Shown here: positions 33,546 to 41,503 of the stretch, in pieces
Numbering within the stretch: the stretch's first letter is position 1
Layout of the letters: every line of letters begins with the position of its first letter
Origin: an uncultured Dorea sp.
GTDB lineage: Bacteria > Bacillota > Clostridia > Lachnospirales > Lachnospiraceae
NCBI GenBank assembly: GCA_910584575.1
Contig: CAJUBG010000019.1
Coordinates: 1-60,733 of the forward strand
Length of the DNA stretch: 60,733 nt
Reading direction: 5' to 3'
Translations under genes and position numbers: made by a program
The notes under the pieces: model-generated
Told to the model about the DNA's origin: nothing
Databases searched by the model: none
Seen by the model: only the letters and a program-made list of their open reading frames with translations

Positions 33546-34135
33546 CACAAAGCCTTTGCCCCAAGGCTCAGGGCGAGAAGATTCATCTCCCGATACTGAG
33601 GCTTTACCCTACGTTCAATCTCACACTCTATATCTTTTATGTCAAGCCCAAGCCCATTGGCTGCCGCCGCCGCGCCGAGAAGGGCAACATTCAGCGTCTT
33701 TGCCGAGCCTGCCCTTTGGCAGATGGCCTCCCCGTCAACCACATATAAGTTCTTCACATACTCCTTAAGGTAAGAGAGCATCTCTTTGCTGTCATACCCT
33801 CCATTCCCCAGGGTCGCAGTAACAGGCTGAACCGCTTTTCGGTTCACAATCACAATCCCCTCCTTCTTTCCCCTTCTCAGATAGGAAAGATTGCGCACTG
33901 CCTCCGCCGGCTCAAACGCAAGAAGCACATCCGCGCTTCCCGCAGGAATCATGGGAGAATGGATTTCCTCCCCCATGCGCACATGGCTGACTACCGAGCC
34001 TCCCCTCTGCGCCATACCGATGGTTTCCGACGTACGGACAAACATTCCCTTCTCCATTGCCGCATAGGCAATCAATTTGGACGCAAGCACCACCCCCTGG
34101 CCTCCGACTCCGCACAGTAAACAATTCTTATTCAT
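33545..34135 (-). CDS. iorB: Indolepyruvate:ferredoxin oxidoreductase, beta subunit
   Basis: This 196-residue protein of the pyruvate-ferredoxin oxidoreductase gamma-domain family starts MNKNCLLCGVGGQGVVLAS. It has VRTSETIGMAQRGGSVVSHV and ADVLLAFEPAEAVR, typical of IorB. With IorA it decarboxylates aryl 2-keto acids to aryl-acetyl-CoA and reduced ferredoxin. The ATG at 34135 is chosen because GGAGGTGG lies just upstream and the start overlaps the iorA end by 8 bp. It overlaps the paaK start at its 3' end. Confidence 0.92.
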   Translation of the reverse strand: MNKNCLLCGVGGQGVVLASKLIAYAAMEKGMFVRTSETIGMAQRGGSVVSHVRMGEEIHSPMIPAGSADVLLAFEPAEAVRNLSYLRRGKKEGIVIVNRKAVQPVTATLGNGGYDSKEMLSYLKEYVKNLYVVDGEAICQRAGSAKTLNVALLGAAAAANGLGLDIKDIECEIERRVKPQYREMNLLALSLGAKAL

Positions 34136-35984
34136 GGTCCACCTCCTGTATTGCACCGAATTTACAGATTTCCCCGCAGACGCCGCACCCATAGCACAGG
34201 GACGGCTCTATGGAAATTCGCCCGTCATATGCCACAATGGCCGGACAGCCCAATTCCCGTATACATTGCCTGCAGGAAACACAGGTCTTTTCATTCACCT
34301 GATAACAGGTCTTAGGCTTTTCAAGGGCAATGCAAGGAGACTTGAAAATCACCGCCCGTACTCCCCTCTCATCCAAAACCTGCCTAACCGCCTGGATGGC
34401 GCTCTCAAGCTTTAAGGGGTCTGCCTTCACGATTCTGCCAACACCGATTCCTTCAAGCACCTTCTCGATACTTACCTTAGCTACAACCTCTCCCATCATG
34501 GTCCTTCCTGTCCCTGGATGGGGCTGGTGGCCTGTCATGGCGGTGGTGGAATTGTCAAGCACCACTAAGATCATATCCGTCTGGTTGTAGACTGCATTAA
34601 TAATACCGGTAATTCCGGAGGCAAAAAATGTAGAATCCCCGATAAAGGCAAAATTAAGCGCATCCCCTTCTATGATGTGGAGCCCCTGGGCGACAGTCAC
34701 ATCCGCCCCCATACACAGGCAGGTATCCACCATATCAAGAGGCGCCGCATTTCCAAGGGTATAACAGCCGATATCCCCGCTAAACACTGCCTTTCGTCCC
34801 TTTGCCGCCTGCTTCACGGCATAGAAGGAGGCGCGGTGGGGACAGCCTGCACATAGAACCGGCGGGCGGACGGGAAGCGGCGGCGCGTCTCTCTTAAAAT
34901 CCTCTGTCTGAAAGGCGGCTTCTCTTACCTCCTTCCTCACTGTCTCTGGGGCAAAGCTTTCCAAATCCCCCCGCACACTCTCAACACTGTTCTCTCCTGC
35001 ATTGGCAGTATCATGGGTGAGCTTCCCCCGAATCCTCACCGCCAAATGATGCTTTCCTGCAATCTGCAAAAGCGCCCTCTCAATCACAGGGTCTAATTCC
35101 TCCAGCACCAGAACCTCGTCAAGATTTTTCAGAAATTCCAACGCCAAATCCTCCGGAAAGGGGTGAGGCGTTCCCACCCGCAGAAGCAAAATGTCTCCGG
35201 AAAGGCTCTCCTTCACATAGGCATAGCTGATTCCCCCTGCCGCCACGCCGCGGCGGACGCCTTTTTCTCCTTCCACATTTGGCGCGCCCTCAATCCAGTT
35301 AAAACGGTAGGAGGAAAACTCATGAGAGAGCGCCTCGTTGCGCGCCTCTATCTTCTTATGGTTCTGGTAAGACAGCCTGGGGAAGATAACCCACCGGTTG
35401 GTGTCCTTGACAAATCCCTCCGTCTTCCTGCCTCCTGCCTCCAAACAGCCCTCCTCCCGAACCGTCACCGCCGCGCACCCATGGCAGACACGGGTTGTAG
35501 GCCGCAGAAGTACAGGGGTTTGGTATTTTTCCGAATATGTAAATGCATCCTGGACCATCTCATAGGCTTCCTCCGGTGATGCCGGATCAAACACCGGAAG
35601 CTTTGAAAACTCTCCGAAATGCCTGGTATCCTGCTCTGTCTGGGAGGATATCGGCCCCGGATCGTCCGCAGCCACAATGACCATGCCGCCCTTTACCCCG
35701 ACGTAGGCGAGGCTCATCAGCGGGTCGGACGCAACGTTTAACCCCACCTGCTTCATAGTAACCATGGTTCTTGCCCCTGCGTAGGACGCGCCCGCAGCCA
35801 CCTCAAGGGCAGCCTTCTCATTTACCGACCATTCCACATGAATCCTGCCCTGCTCATTATTCTTTGCCACCGTCTCTAAGATCTCCGTGGACGGAGTGCC
35901 GGGATATCCGGACACCAGCTTCACTCCGGCGTGGATTGCCCCTAAGCCCACGGCTTCATTTCCCATCAATAATTGTCCTGCCAT
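34128..35984 (-). CDS. iorA: Indolepyruvate:ferredoxin oxidoreductase, alpha subunit
   Basis: This 618-residue protein has an N-terminal pyrimidine-binding domain (GLGAIHAGVKLVSGYPGTPS), a central thiamine-diphosphate domain (GDIGCYTLGNAAP, then FIGDSTFFASGITGIINAVY), and a C-terminal ferredoxin domain with CVSCRQC and CYGCGVCGEIC for two 4Fe-4S clusters. It is the catalytic subunit for oxidation of aryl pyruvates from aromatic amino acids. Its start overlaps the end of the lysR gene by 19 bp on the same strand, so the regulator gene appears to be cotranscribed. Confidence 0.95.
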   Translation of the reverse strand: MAGQLLMGNEAVGLGAIHAGVKLVSGYPGTPSTEILETVAKNNEQGRIHVEWSVNEKAALEVAAGASYAGARTMVTMKQVGLNVASDPLMSLAYVGVKGGMVIVAADDPGPISSQTEQDTRHFGEFSKLPVFDPASPEEAYEMVQDAFTYSEKYQTPVLLRPTTRVCHGCAAVTVREEGCLEAGGRKTEGFVKDTNRWVIFPRLSYQNHKKIEARNEALSHEFSSYRFNWIEGAPNVEGEKGVRRGVAAGGISYAYVKESLSGDILLLRVGTPHPFPEDLALEFLKNLDEVLVLEELDPVIERALLQIAGKHHLAVRIRGKLTHDTANAGENSVESVRGDLESFAPETVRKEVREAAFQTEDFKRDAPPLPVRPPVLCAGCPHRASFYAVKQAAKGRKAVFSGDIGCYTLGNAAPLDMVDTCLCMGADVTVAQGLHIIEGDALNFAFIGDSTFFASGITGIINAVYNQTDMILVVLDNSTTAMTGHQPHPGTGRTMMGEVVAKVSIEKVLEGIGVGRIVKADPLKLESAIQAVRQVLDERGVRAVIFKSPCIALEKPKTCYQVNEKTCVSCRQCIRELGCPAIVAYDGRISIEPSLCYGCGVCGEICKFGAIQEVDHE

Positions 35985-36856
35985 ATCTCAATCTCCTTTC
36001 TTCTTTCAAAAAAACCGGTCAAAAATTCATAAAACTCGACCACCCTTCGGCTGTCCATCTTGTTTCGGTTATACTTAATAATAATATCCCTCTGGCACAC
36101 CGGCTCCTCAATCTTTAGAAGCCTTACATGCTCATTGTCAATACTCCCCCAGGTAAACTCCGGCCAAAACCCGATTCCCATGTTGGCGGCAATCATATTT
36201 TTCACGGCAGAGGGATTGTCGCTCTCGAAAATAACCTTCGGCGTGAAGCCCGCGTGCTGGCAGAACCTATCGCAGATATACCGAAACTCCCTTGAGCCAA
36301 GAAGGCTGATGAAGCCCTCCTTCGACGTCTCCGAAAGACACACCGACGTCCTCCCTCCGTATTTTCCATGCTCCGGCACCGCCAGATAGATTTCCTCCGC
36401 ACAGGAAAACCGGTTTTCCTCCTCCATCCCCTGATAGAACAGCTTCGTGGTCACCGCAATATCATAAAGCTCACTCTCTGAATTCTGTTGGAGTTGAAAA
36501 TTGATATCCTCATGGTCCTTTTTATATTCGATAATAGCCTCCATCACAAGCCCCGACGCCGCCAGCACATTCATATGGATAGTCTCTCCCTCCAAGGCTA
36601 CCATCATCTTAAGCTGCTCTGGGATTGCGTCCATCTGGTCCATCAGCGGCTCTAATTTTCTCTGCAGATATTTCCCGTACTCCGTCAGCACAATATTCCT
36701 GCCCTTTGCCGCAAACAACGGCACGCCCAGGTCTTTTTCAAGCCTTCGTATTGCCTGGGTCAGCGCCGGCTGCGTAATGTGCAGGTTTTTCGCACTGTTT
36801 GTCATATGCTTCGTCCTGGCCGCCTCAAGAAAATATCGAATCTGCATGATTTCCAT
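35966..36856 (-). CDS. LysR-type regulator of the ior-paaK operon
   Basis: This 296-residue LysR-family regulator has an N-terminal winged helix-turn-helix (residues 1-60: QIRYFLEAARTKHMTNSAKN, then ITQPALTQAIRRLEKDLGVP) and a substrate-binding-like effector domain. It is the first gene of lysR-iorA-iorB-paaK, overlapping iorA by 19 bp, whereas LysR genes are more often divergent from their targets. An aryl acid or keto acid effector is plausible but inferred. GGAGG lies before the ATG, and an AT-rich dyad region lies upstream. Confidence 0.88.
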   Translation of the reverse strand: MEIMQIRYFLEAARTKHMTNSAKNLHITQPALTQAIRRLEKDLGVPLFAAKGRNIVLTEYGKYLQRKLEPLMDQMDAIPEQLKMMVALEGETIHMNVLAASGLVMEAIIEYKKDHEDINFQLQQNSESELYDIAVTTKLFYQGMEEENRFSCAEEIYLAVPEHGKYGGRTSVCLSETSKEGFISLLGSREFRYICDRFCQHAGFTPKVIFESDNPSAVKNMIAANMGIGFWPEFTWGSIDNEHVRLLKIEEPVCQRDIIIKYNRNKMDSRRVVEFYEFLTGFFERRKEIEIWQDNY

Positions 36857-36989
36857 GTCATTTCCTCCGTTTATTCATAATATAAACATTATGATTATGA
36901 TAAATATTATATATTAGACATAATCAAAGGTCAATGCTAAACTATCTGAGGAACTTAAGAACAGATAAGCAGAAAGAGAGGGAATAAAA
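36857..36989. promoter_or_regulatory. Divergent promoter region, lysR and SemiSWEET-SGNH gene
   Basis: This 133-bp region is very AT-rich near 36871-36925, with overlapping near-palindromes such as ATAAT-N6-ATTAT at 36877-36892. That suits a LysR autoregulatory site shared by the two divergent genes, but no exact operator can be named. Confidence 0.45.
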
Positions 36990-37967
36990 ATGGCTGAACT
37001 TTTAGAGTCCACCATGCTGATTTGCTTCGGTTTATCCTGGCCTATGAACCTTGCCAAGAACATCAAGGCAAAATCAGCAAGAAACATGAGTCTCCAGTTT
37101 ATCCTCCTGATCATCACAGGATATATTGCTGGAATCTCGGCAAAAATCTACAACCACAGATTCAACTATGTACTAGTGGTATACTTGCTTAACTTAGTCG
37201 TGGTATCTGCAAACGTGGCAGTATACTTCATCAACCGCCGCTACGACAGGCAGGCAAAAGAGGCAAAGGCCAGCCTTGCCAGGCAGATATCCGGCAATAC
37301 ACAAAATACACCATCGATTCACATTCAAGGAGAAGATGAAATGGAAACATATCGTGAAATGAACAGTATTACAGAGGCCGGCGGCGTTGTGCTATTCGGC
37401 TCTAACACATTTGCCTCTCTCCCCGTCGGAGAACTGGCGCAGGCTTTCCGTATCACAGAGCCAATCTACAACCGAAGCATCAAAGACGTGCGTATCGACC
37501 AGTTGGAAAGCTACCTGAAGGTATGCCTCTATGACCTAAATCCACGCAAAATCTTTGTAAACATGGGAGATGTTGATATCCTGGAGGAAAATGTAGAGGT
37601 TGACAGCTTTATCTCCAAATATGAGTGGCTTCTCTACATGATTCATACCAGGACTAAAGCCTCCATCTATATTGTACCAATCGTATCCAATAGCCCCGCG
37701 GCCTTCAAGATTAATCAGCGTTTGAAAGCCTTGGCGTCGCAGACCGGATGTAAATATATCGACGTCTCCGGCGTTCTGGAATCCAAACGTCCAACCCTTC
37801 GGCTGTTTGAAATGCTTAAGGTGCACATGCGCAACCATCCGATTAATTTTGCCGACGCCATGGAGGCCGGCGCCTTAAGCAACCGCAAGATTGAAGATGC
37901 TCCAAACGACGGCCAGGCGTCAAAAGAGCCAGGTGTAAAAAGAGAGATGGTATTTGCGAAGCACTAA
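36990..37967 (+). CDS. Membrane protein: PQ-loop/SemiSWEET domain fused to SGNH-like domain
   Basis: This protein has 325 residues. Residues 1-85 form three membrane helices with a PQ-loop-like start (LSWPMNLAKNIKAKSARNMS), the architecture of SemiSWEET sugar transporters with Met in place of the usual Gln. A charged linker follows (86-117), then an SGNH/GDSL-like domain (about 118-300) with VVLFGSNTFASLP (GSN replacing GDS), YNRSIKD and VNMGDVDI. An internal AAGGAG 8 bp before Met118 could give a free soluble SGNH protein. The gene is divergent from lysR and ends a few bases before glmS. Acyl hydrolysis or sugar binding are guesses from the folds. Confidence 0.75.
   Translation: MAELLESTMLICFGLSWPMNLAKNIKAKSARNMSLQFILLIITGYIAGISAKIYNHRFNYVLVVYLLNLVVVSANVAVYFINRRYDRQAKEAKASLARQISGNTQNTPSIHIQGEDEMETYREMNSITEAGGVVLFGSNTFASLPVGELAQAFRITEPIYNRSIKDVRIDQLESYLKVCLYDLNPRKIFVNMGDVDILEENVEVDSFISKYEWLLYMIHTRTKASIYIVPIVSNSPAAFKINQRLKALASQTGCKYIDVSGVLESKRPTLRLFEMLKVHMRNHPINFADAMEAGALSNRKIEDAPNDGQASKEPGVKREMVFAKH
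37327..37343 (+). promoter_or_regulatory. Internal ribosome site and in-frame ATG in the fusion gene
   Basis: AAGGAG (37327-37332) is eight bases before ATG (37341-37343), in frame, exactly at the border between the membrane half and the SGNH half. The product would be METYREMNSI..., 208 residues. Confidence 0.55.
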
Positions 37968-37971
37968 TCCA

Positions 37972-39798
37972 TCACTCTACCGTCACCGATTTTGCCAGAT
38001 TTCTGGGCTTATCTACATCGCAGCCCCGTCCGACTGCAATATAATAGGCAAAAAGCTGCAAGGGAATGATGGCAAGGGAATTGGCAAAATACTTGTTCGT
38101 CTCTGGTATGTAGATGACATAATCCGCCGCCTTCTCCACCTCCGTGTTGCCCTCCACCGTGACGGCCATCACGAAGGCGCCGCGGGTGCGGACTTCTTCC
38201 ATATTGCTGATCATCTTTTTGTAAAGCTCTTTTTGGGTTAATACCGCGGCAACCAAGGTGCCCTCCTCCACAAGAGAAATGGTTCCATGCTTTAACTCTC
38301 CGGCTGCATATGCCTCAGAGTGGATATAGGAGATCTCCTTGAGCTTTAAAGAGCCCTCCATGGAAATAGCATGGTCAAGTCCCCGTCCGATGAAGAAGAT
38401 ATCCCTTGCCGCCAGATAGCGGTTGGCAAACTTCTGTATCTTCTCCCGATTATTCAGGATCATCTCAATCTGGGCAGGCAGGGCCATTAAGCTTCCAAGC
38501 ATCTCCTCAAACTCCTCCTCCAAAAGCAGCCCCCTTGCCTTGGCAAACTTCATTGCCAGAAGGTACATGGCGGCCAACTGTGCAGAGTACGCCTTGGTGG
38601 TGGCCACCGCAATCTCAGGTCCCGCCCAGGTGTACATCACGTTATCTGCCTCCCTGGCAATAGAGCTTCCCACCACATTGACGATTCCTAACACCCTTGC
38701 TCCCATCTTCTTCGCCTGACGGAGTGCGGCAAGGGTATCAGCCGTCTCCCCCGACTGGCTGATGACAATCACCAGGGTATGCTCATCCAGAATAGGGTTA
38801 CGGTAACGGAATTCCGACGCCATATCCACCTCCACCGGTATCCTTGCAAGCCCCTCCAGGATATACTTGCTGGTATGCCCTACATGGGACGCCGAGCCGC
38901 AGGCAACAATCATAATCTTGCGAATCTTCTGAATCTCCTCCTCGGTCATCCCCAGTTCTTCAATCTCGATGCTTTTGCCCTTGATTCTTGGAGAAAAGGT
39001 ATCCATCACCGCCTTGGGCTGCTCGTACATCTCCTTCAGCATGAAATGCTCATAACCGCCCTTCTCAGCCGCGTTCACATCCCACTCAATCCGTACCGGC
39101 TCTTTTGCGATGGGCTCCTCGTCCACGTTGAAAAACTCCATGGAATCCGCAGTCATACGCACAATTTCTTCATTTTCAATAAAATAAACATCCCTGGTAT
39201 ACCGAAGCACCGCCGGAACATCTGAGGCAATGATATTTCCCCCGTCCGTATGGCCTACAATCAGCGGGCTGTCCTTGCGCACCGCATAAAGCTCGTCCGG
39301 ATGGTCTTTAAAAATGATTCCAAGGGCATATGAGCCCTCCATCCGGTGCATAATCTTCGTAATGGCCTGCAAGGGATTCCCCTGATAATAGTAATCCAGA
39401 AGATGGGCAATAACCTCCGTATCCGTCTCGGACACAAACTGATAGTCACGTTTTTTAAGCTTCTTCTTGAGCTTTAAGTAATTCTCAATAATACCGTTAT
39501 GTACAACCACAATGCTCTTATCCGCATTAAAATGGGGATGGGCGTTTACATCCGACGGAGAACCGTGGGTCGCCCATCGGGTGTGTCCGATTCCCATGGT
39601 TCCCGGCAGAGTGGCGCCGTCATGGGTCAGCTCTCCAAGCACCTTAAGCCTGCCCTTTGACTTAATCATGTCAATCCTGCCGTCGTTGTATACTGCAATA
39701 CCTGCCGAATCATACCCTCTGTACTCAAGCTTCGCCAATCCGTCTAACAGGATTGGCGCCGCCTGACGGTTTCCGATATATCCCACAATTCCACACAT
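37972..39798 (-). CDS. glmS: Glutamine-fructose-6-phosphate aminotransferase
   Basis: This 608-residue protein has an N-terminal class II glutaminase domain whose nucleophile is Cys2 (MCGIVGYIG) and two SIS domains (around GCGSASHVGHTSKYI and IGRGLDHAISMEGS). The C-terminus is KSVTVE. It makes glucosamine-6-phosphate for wall synthesis. The ATG at 39798 is required to place Cys2 and has AAGGAG nine bases ahead. A compound hairpin fills the leader. I saw no glmS ribozyme sequence. Confidence 0.96.
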   Translation of the reverse strand: MCGIVGYIGNRQAAPILLDGLAKLEYRGYDSAGIAVYNDGRIDMIKSKGRLKVLGELTHDGATLPGTMGIGHTRWATHGSPSDVNAHPHFNADKSIVVVHNGIIENYLKLKKKLKKRDYQFVSETDTEVIAHLLDYYYQGNPLQAITKIMHRMEGSYALGIIFKDHPDELYAVRKDSPLIVGHTDGGNIIASDVPAVLRYTRDVYFIENEEIVRMTADSMEFFNVDEEPIAKEPVRIEWDVNAAEKGGYEHFMLKEMYEQPKAVMDTFSPRIKGKSIEIEELGMTEEEIQKIRKIMIVACGSASHVGHTSKYILEGLARIPVEVDMASEFRYRNPILDEHTLVIVISQSGETADTLAALRQAKKMGARVLGIVNVVGSSIAREADNVMYTWAGPEIAVATTKAYSAQLAAMYLLAMKFAKARGLLLEEEFEEMLGSLMALPAQIEMILNNREKIQKFANRYLAARDIFFIGRGLDHAISMEGSLKLKEISYIHSEAYAAGELKHGTISLVEEGTLVAAVLTQKELYKKMISNMEEVRTRGAFVMAVTVEGNTEVEKAADYVIYIPETNKYFANSLAIIPLQLFAYYIAVGRGCDVDKPRNLAKSVTVE

Positions 39799-39823
39799 AT
39801 TTCCCAACTCCTTTTCCCTTTTT

Positions 39824-39901
39824 AAAATAAAAATGCATTAACCTCTGGCGAGCCGCGCCCTGCCTCCTTGCAGGGCGCGGATTTTCTCCGAAATTAATGC
39901 A
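39824..39901 (-). terminator. Compound hairpin between the cohesin-type gene and glmS
   Basis: An 11-bp GC-rich stem (39853-39863 with 39870-39880) is nested in an outer 8-bp stem TGCATTAA/TTAATGCA (39834-39841 with 39894-39901). On the minus strand TTTTTATTTT follows. It is either a terminator of the upstream gene or a leader attenuator of glmS, whose start is about 25 bp downstream. Confidence 0.7.
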
Positions 39902-39908
39902 ATAACTG

Positions 39909-41462
39909 TTAATCTAAATCAATAAAATCCACCTGGAATGTGTCCCCCTTCTTCTGCCCCCGTTTCTTCTGGGATTGCAGATTCAAAAGATCATCCAGAT
40001 CATCGATCATATCATTAGAGCCTCCGCCATAGCCATCATCGTCGTCGTAATCGTCGTCGTCATAACCATAATCGTCGTCGCCATAGCCGTCATCGTCATC
40101 ATAATCATCTGAATCAAAGCCGTCAAAAGCATCATCGTCGTCATCCAGACTGTCATAATCATCAAACAGGTCTTCCTCCTTAAGACTCATGGTCTTTACC
40201 GGAACTCTCACAGCAGGCTCGTCTGCATTGCGTCTTACCGCCTTCTTGATCTCTTTTCCCGGCGCCGGCTTCTTTGCCTTTGGCATAGGCTCATCGTCCC
40301 TGTCAGGATCAATGTCATATTCATCATACAGGTCGTCCAATTCCAGATTGCGGTTCCGAAGCTTTACGCTGACCACAACCAGGAAGGCAATCAGAACCAG
40401 CATGAGCATCATACCGACAATCAGGACAATATCCAGGAAATCACTCACAAACTGCAGGACTTTGTTCCACCAGCCCTTGGGCGTCTTCTTCTCCTTAGCC
40501 TCCGCCGTATGCTCTACATACCTCTGATACGTCTTGTCAACCGTATCATACTGGTACATTCCTTTCTGGCCGTCTGCATTCAGGGCATAAAGCACATAGT
40601 ATTCCGCCATGTCTACATCCTGCCATGCAGGAAATTCCTTACCGTTCAAGGTCAGCACCGTCTCCTGGTAACGCTTAGGCAGGTTCACAGAGCCGTCGTC
40701 CCTCAGAAGGATAATATACCGGTCAGAAGAAATACTGACAGACTCAAAAGGAAGAAAAGAACCCTTGTCTCCGTCATACAGGAAGAATTCCGGTTCCCCT
40801 CCGGCGGCAGGCGTCAGATAAAAGGCTGACACATTGCTTACAGGCTGCGTTGCCACCTGGCAGGTGGCGCCCTCTAAGATCATCTCTCCCCGCGAGAAGC
40901 CTTCCGGTATCAATGCGTCTGAAAAATCATTGGTAACAATATACTGTACCCCGTCAATCTCCACCTGGGGACCGTTGGCAACAGCCGCGCCGCCTCCGGA
41001 AACGTCCCCCTCCTCCGGCTGAATCAGGGAAGGGTCTCCTGGTCCAATCGTAACCGCAGAATTTCCTTCTGTAATATCCAATCCTGAGCCGCTTGTATCC
41101 GTTCCTGAGGACTGCGAGATCGTAACCTTTCCAGTCCCCTCCGCAAGAGCCTGGAACTTTAACGTAAACCCATCCTCTATGCTCTCTCCGGTACAGTTCA
41201 TGGTAATCGTTCCGCTTCCGCCGGTGGCGCTGTCGCCGCTTATGAATCTTAACTTATCCGTATCATAGGCCAATGTCAGATTCAGTGATACAATATCAGC
41301 AGAAGAAGTCACTCTTATCGCTACCTCGACCTCCGCCCCTACCGTTGTCGAAGGATCTGAGAAACGTACCTCCGCCGACGCCGCATGAACAATCATAGAT
41401 ACACACGGGCAGAGCATACACACTATAACCAACATAGAAAGTATTTTCTTCCATCTTCTCAT
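39909..41462 (-). CDS. Secreted/membrane cohesin-type protein with Asp/Tyr-rich cytoplasmic tail
   Basis: This protein has 517 residues. A signal peptide (1-28, ending VHAAS) precedes a cohesin-like beta domain (about 30-145: VRFSDPSTTVGAEVEVAIRV, SLNLTLAYDTDKLRF). A second extracellular region follows (165-330). One membrane helix (about 340-370, IVLIVGMMLMLVLIAFLVVV) and a long cytoplasmic tail, mostly Asp, Tyr and Gly after residue 430, complete it. Cohesins bind dockerins in cellulosomes, but no dockerin or catalytic partner is nearby, so the domain may serve another surface role. It lies 41 bp after an LCP gene. Confidence 0.8.
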   Translation of the reverse strand: MRRWKKILSMLVIVCMLCPCVSMIVHAASAEVRFSDPSTTVGAEVEVAIRVTSSADIVSLNLTLAYDTDKLRFISGDSATGGSGTITMNCTGESIEDGFTLKFQALAEGTGKVTISQSSGTDTSGSGLDITEGNSAVTIGPGDPSLIQPEEGDVSGGGAAVANGPQVEIDGVQYIVTNDFSDALIPEGFSRGEMILEGATCQVATQPVSNVSAFYLTPAAGGEPEFFLYDGDKGSFLPFESVSISSDRYIILLRDDGSVNLPKRYQETVLTLNGKEFPAWQDVDMAEYYVLYALNADGQKGMYQYDTVDKTYQRYVEHTAEAKEKKTPKGWWNKVLQFVSDFLDIVLIVGMMLMLVLIAFLVVVSVKLRNRNLELDDLYDEYDIDPDRDDEPMPKAKKPAPGKEIKKAVRRNADEPAVRVPVKTMSLKEEDLFDDYDSLDDDDDAFDGFDSDDYDDDDGYGDDDYGYDDDDYDDDDGYGGGSNDMIDDLDDLLNLQSQKKRGQKKGDTFQVDFIDLD

Positions 41463-41503
41463 GTAAGCTACCTCATTTTTCTATATTATTATCCAACAGA
41501 CTT

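Noticed and set aside
39799..39908. glmS ribozyme upstream of glmS
   Set aside because: The conserved ribozyme core was not recognisable. The region is explained by a nested hairpin with a T-run.
40021..40160. Repeats rich in TCATCGTCG, possibly a CRISPR-like or satellite array
   Set aside because: They are codons for the Asp/Tyr-rich tail of the cohesin-type protein, with no spacer-repeat structure.
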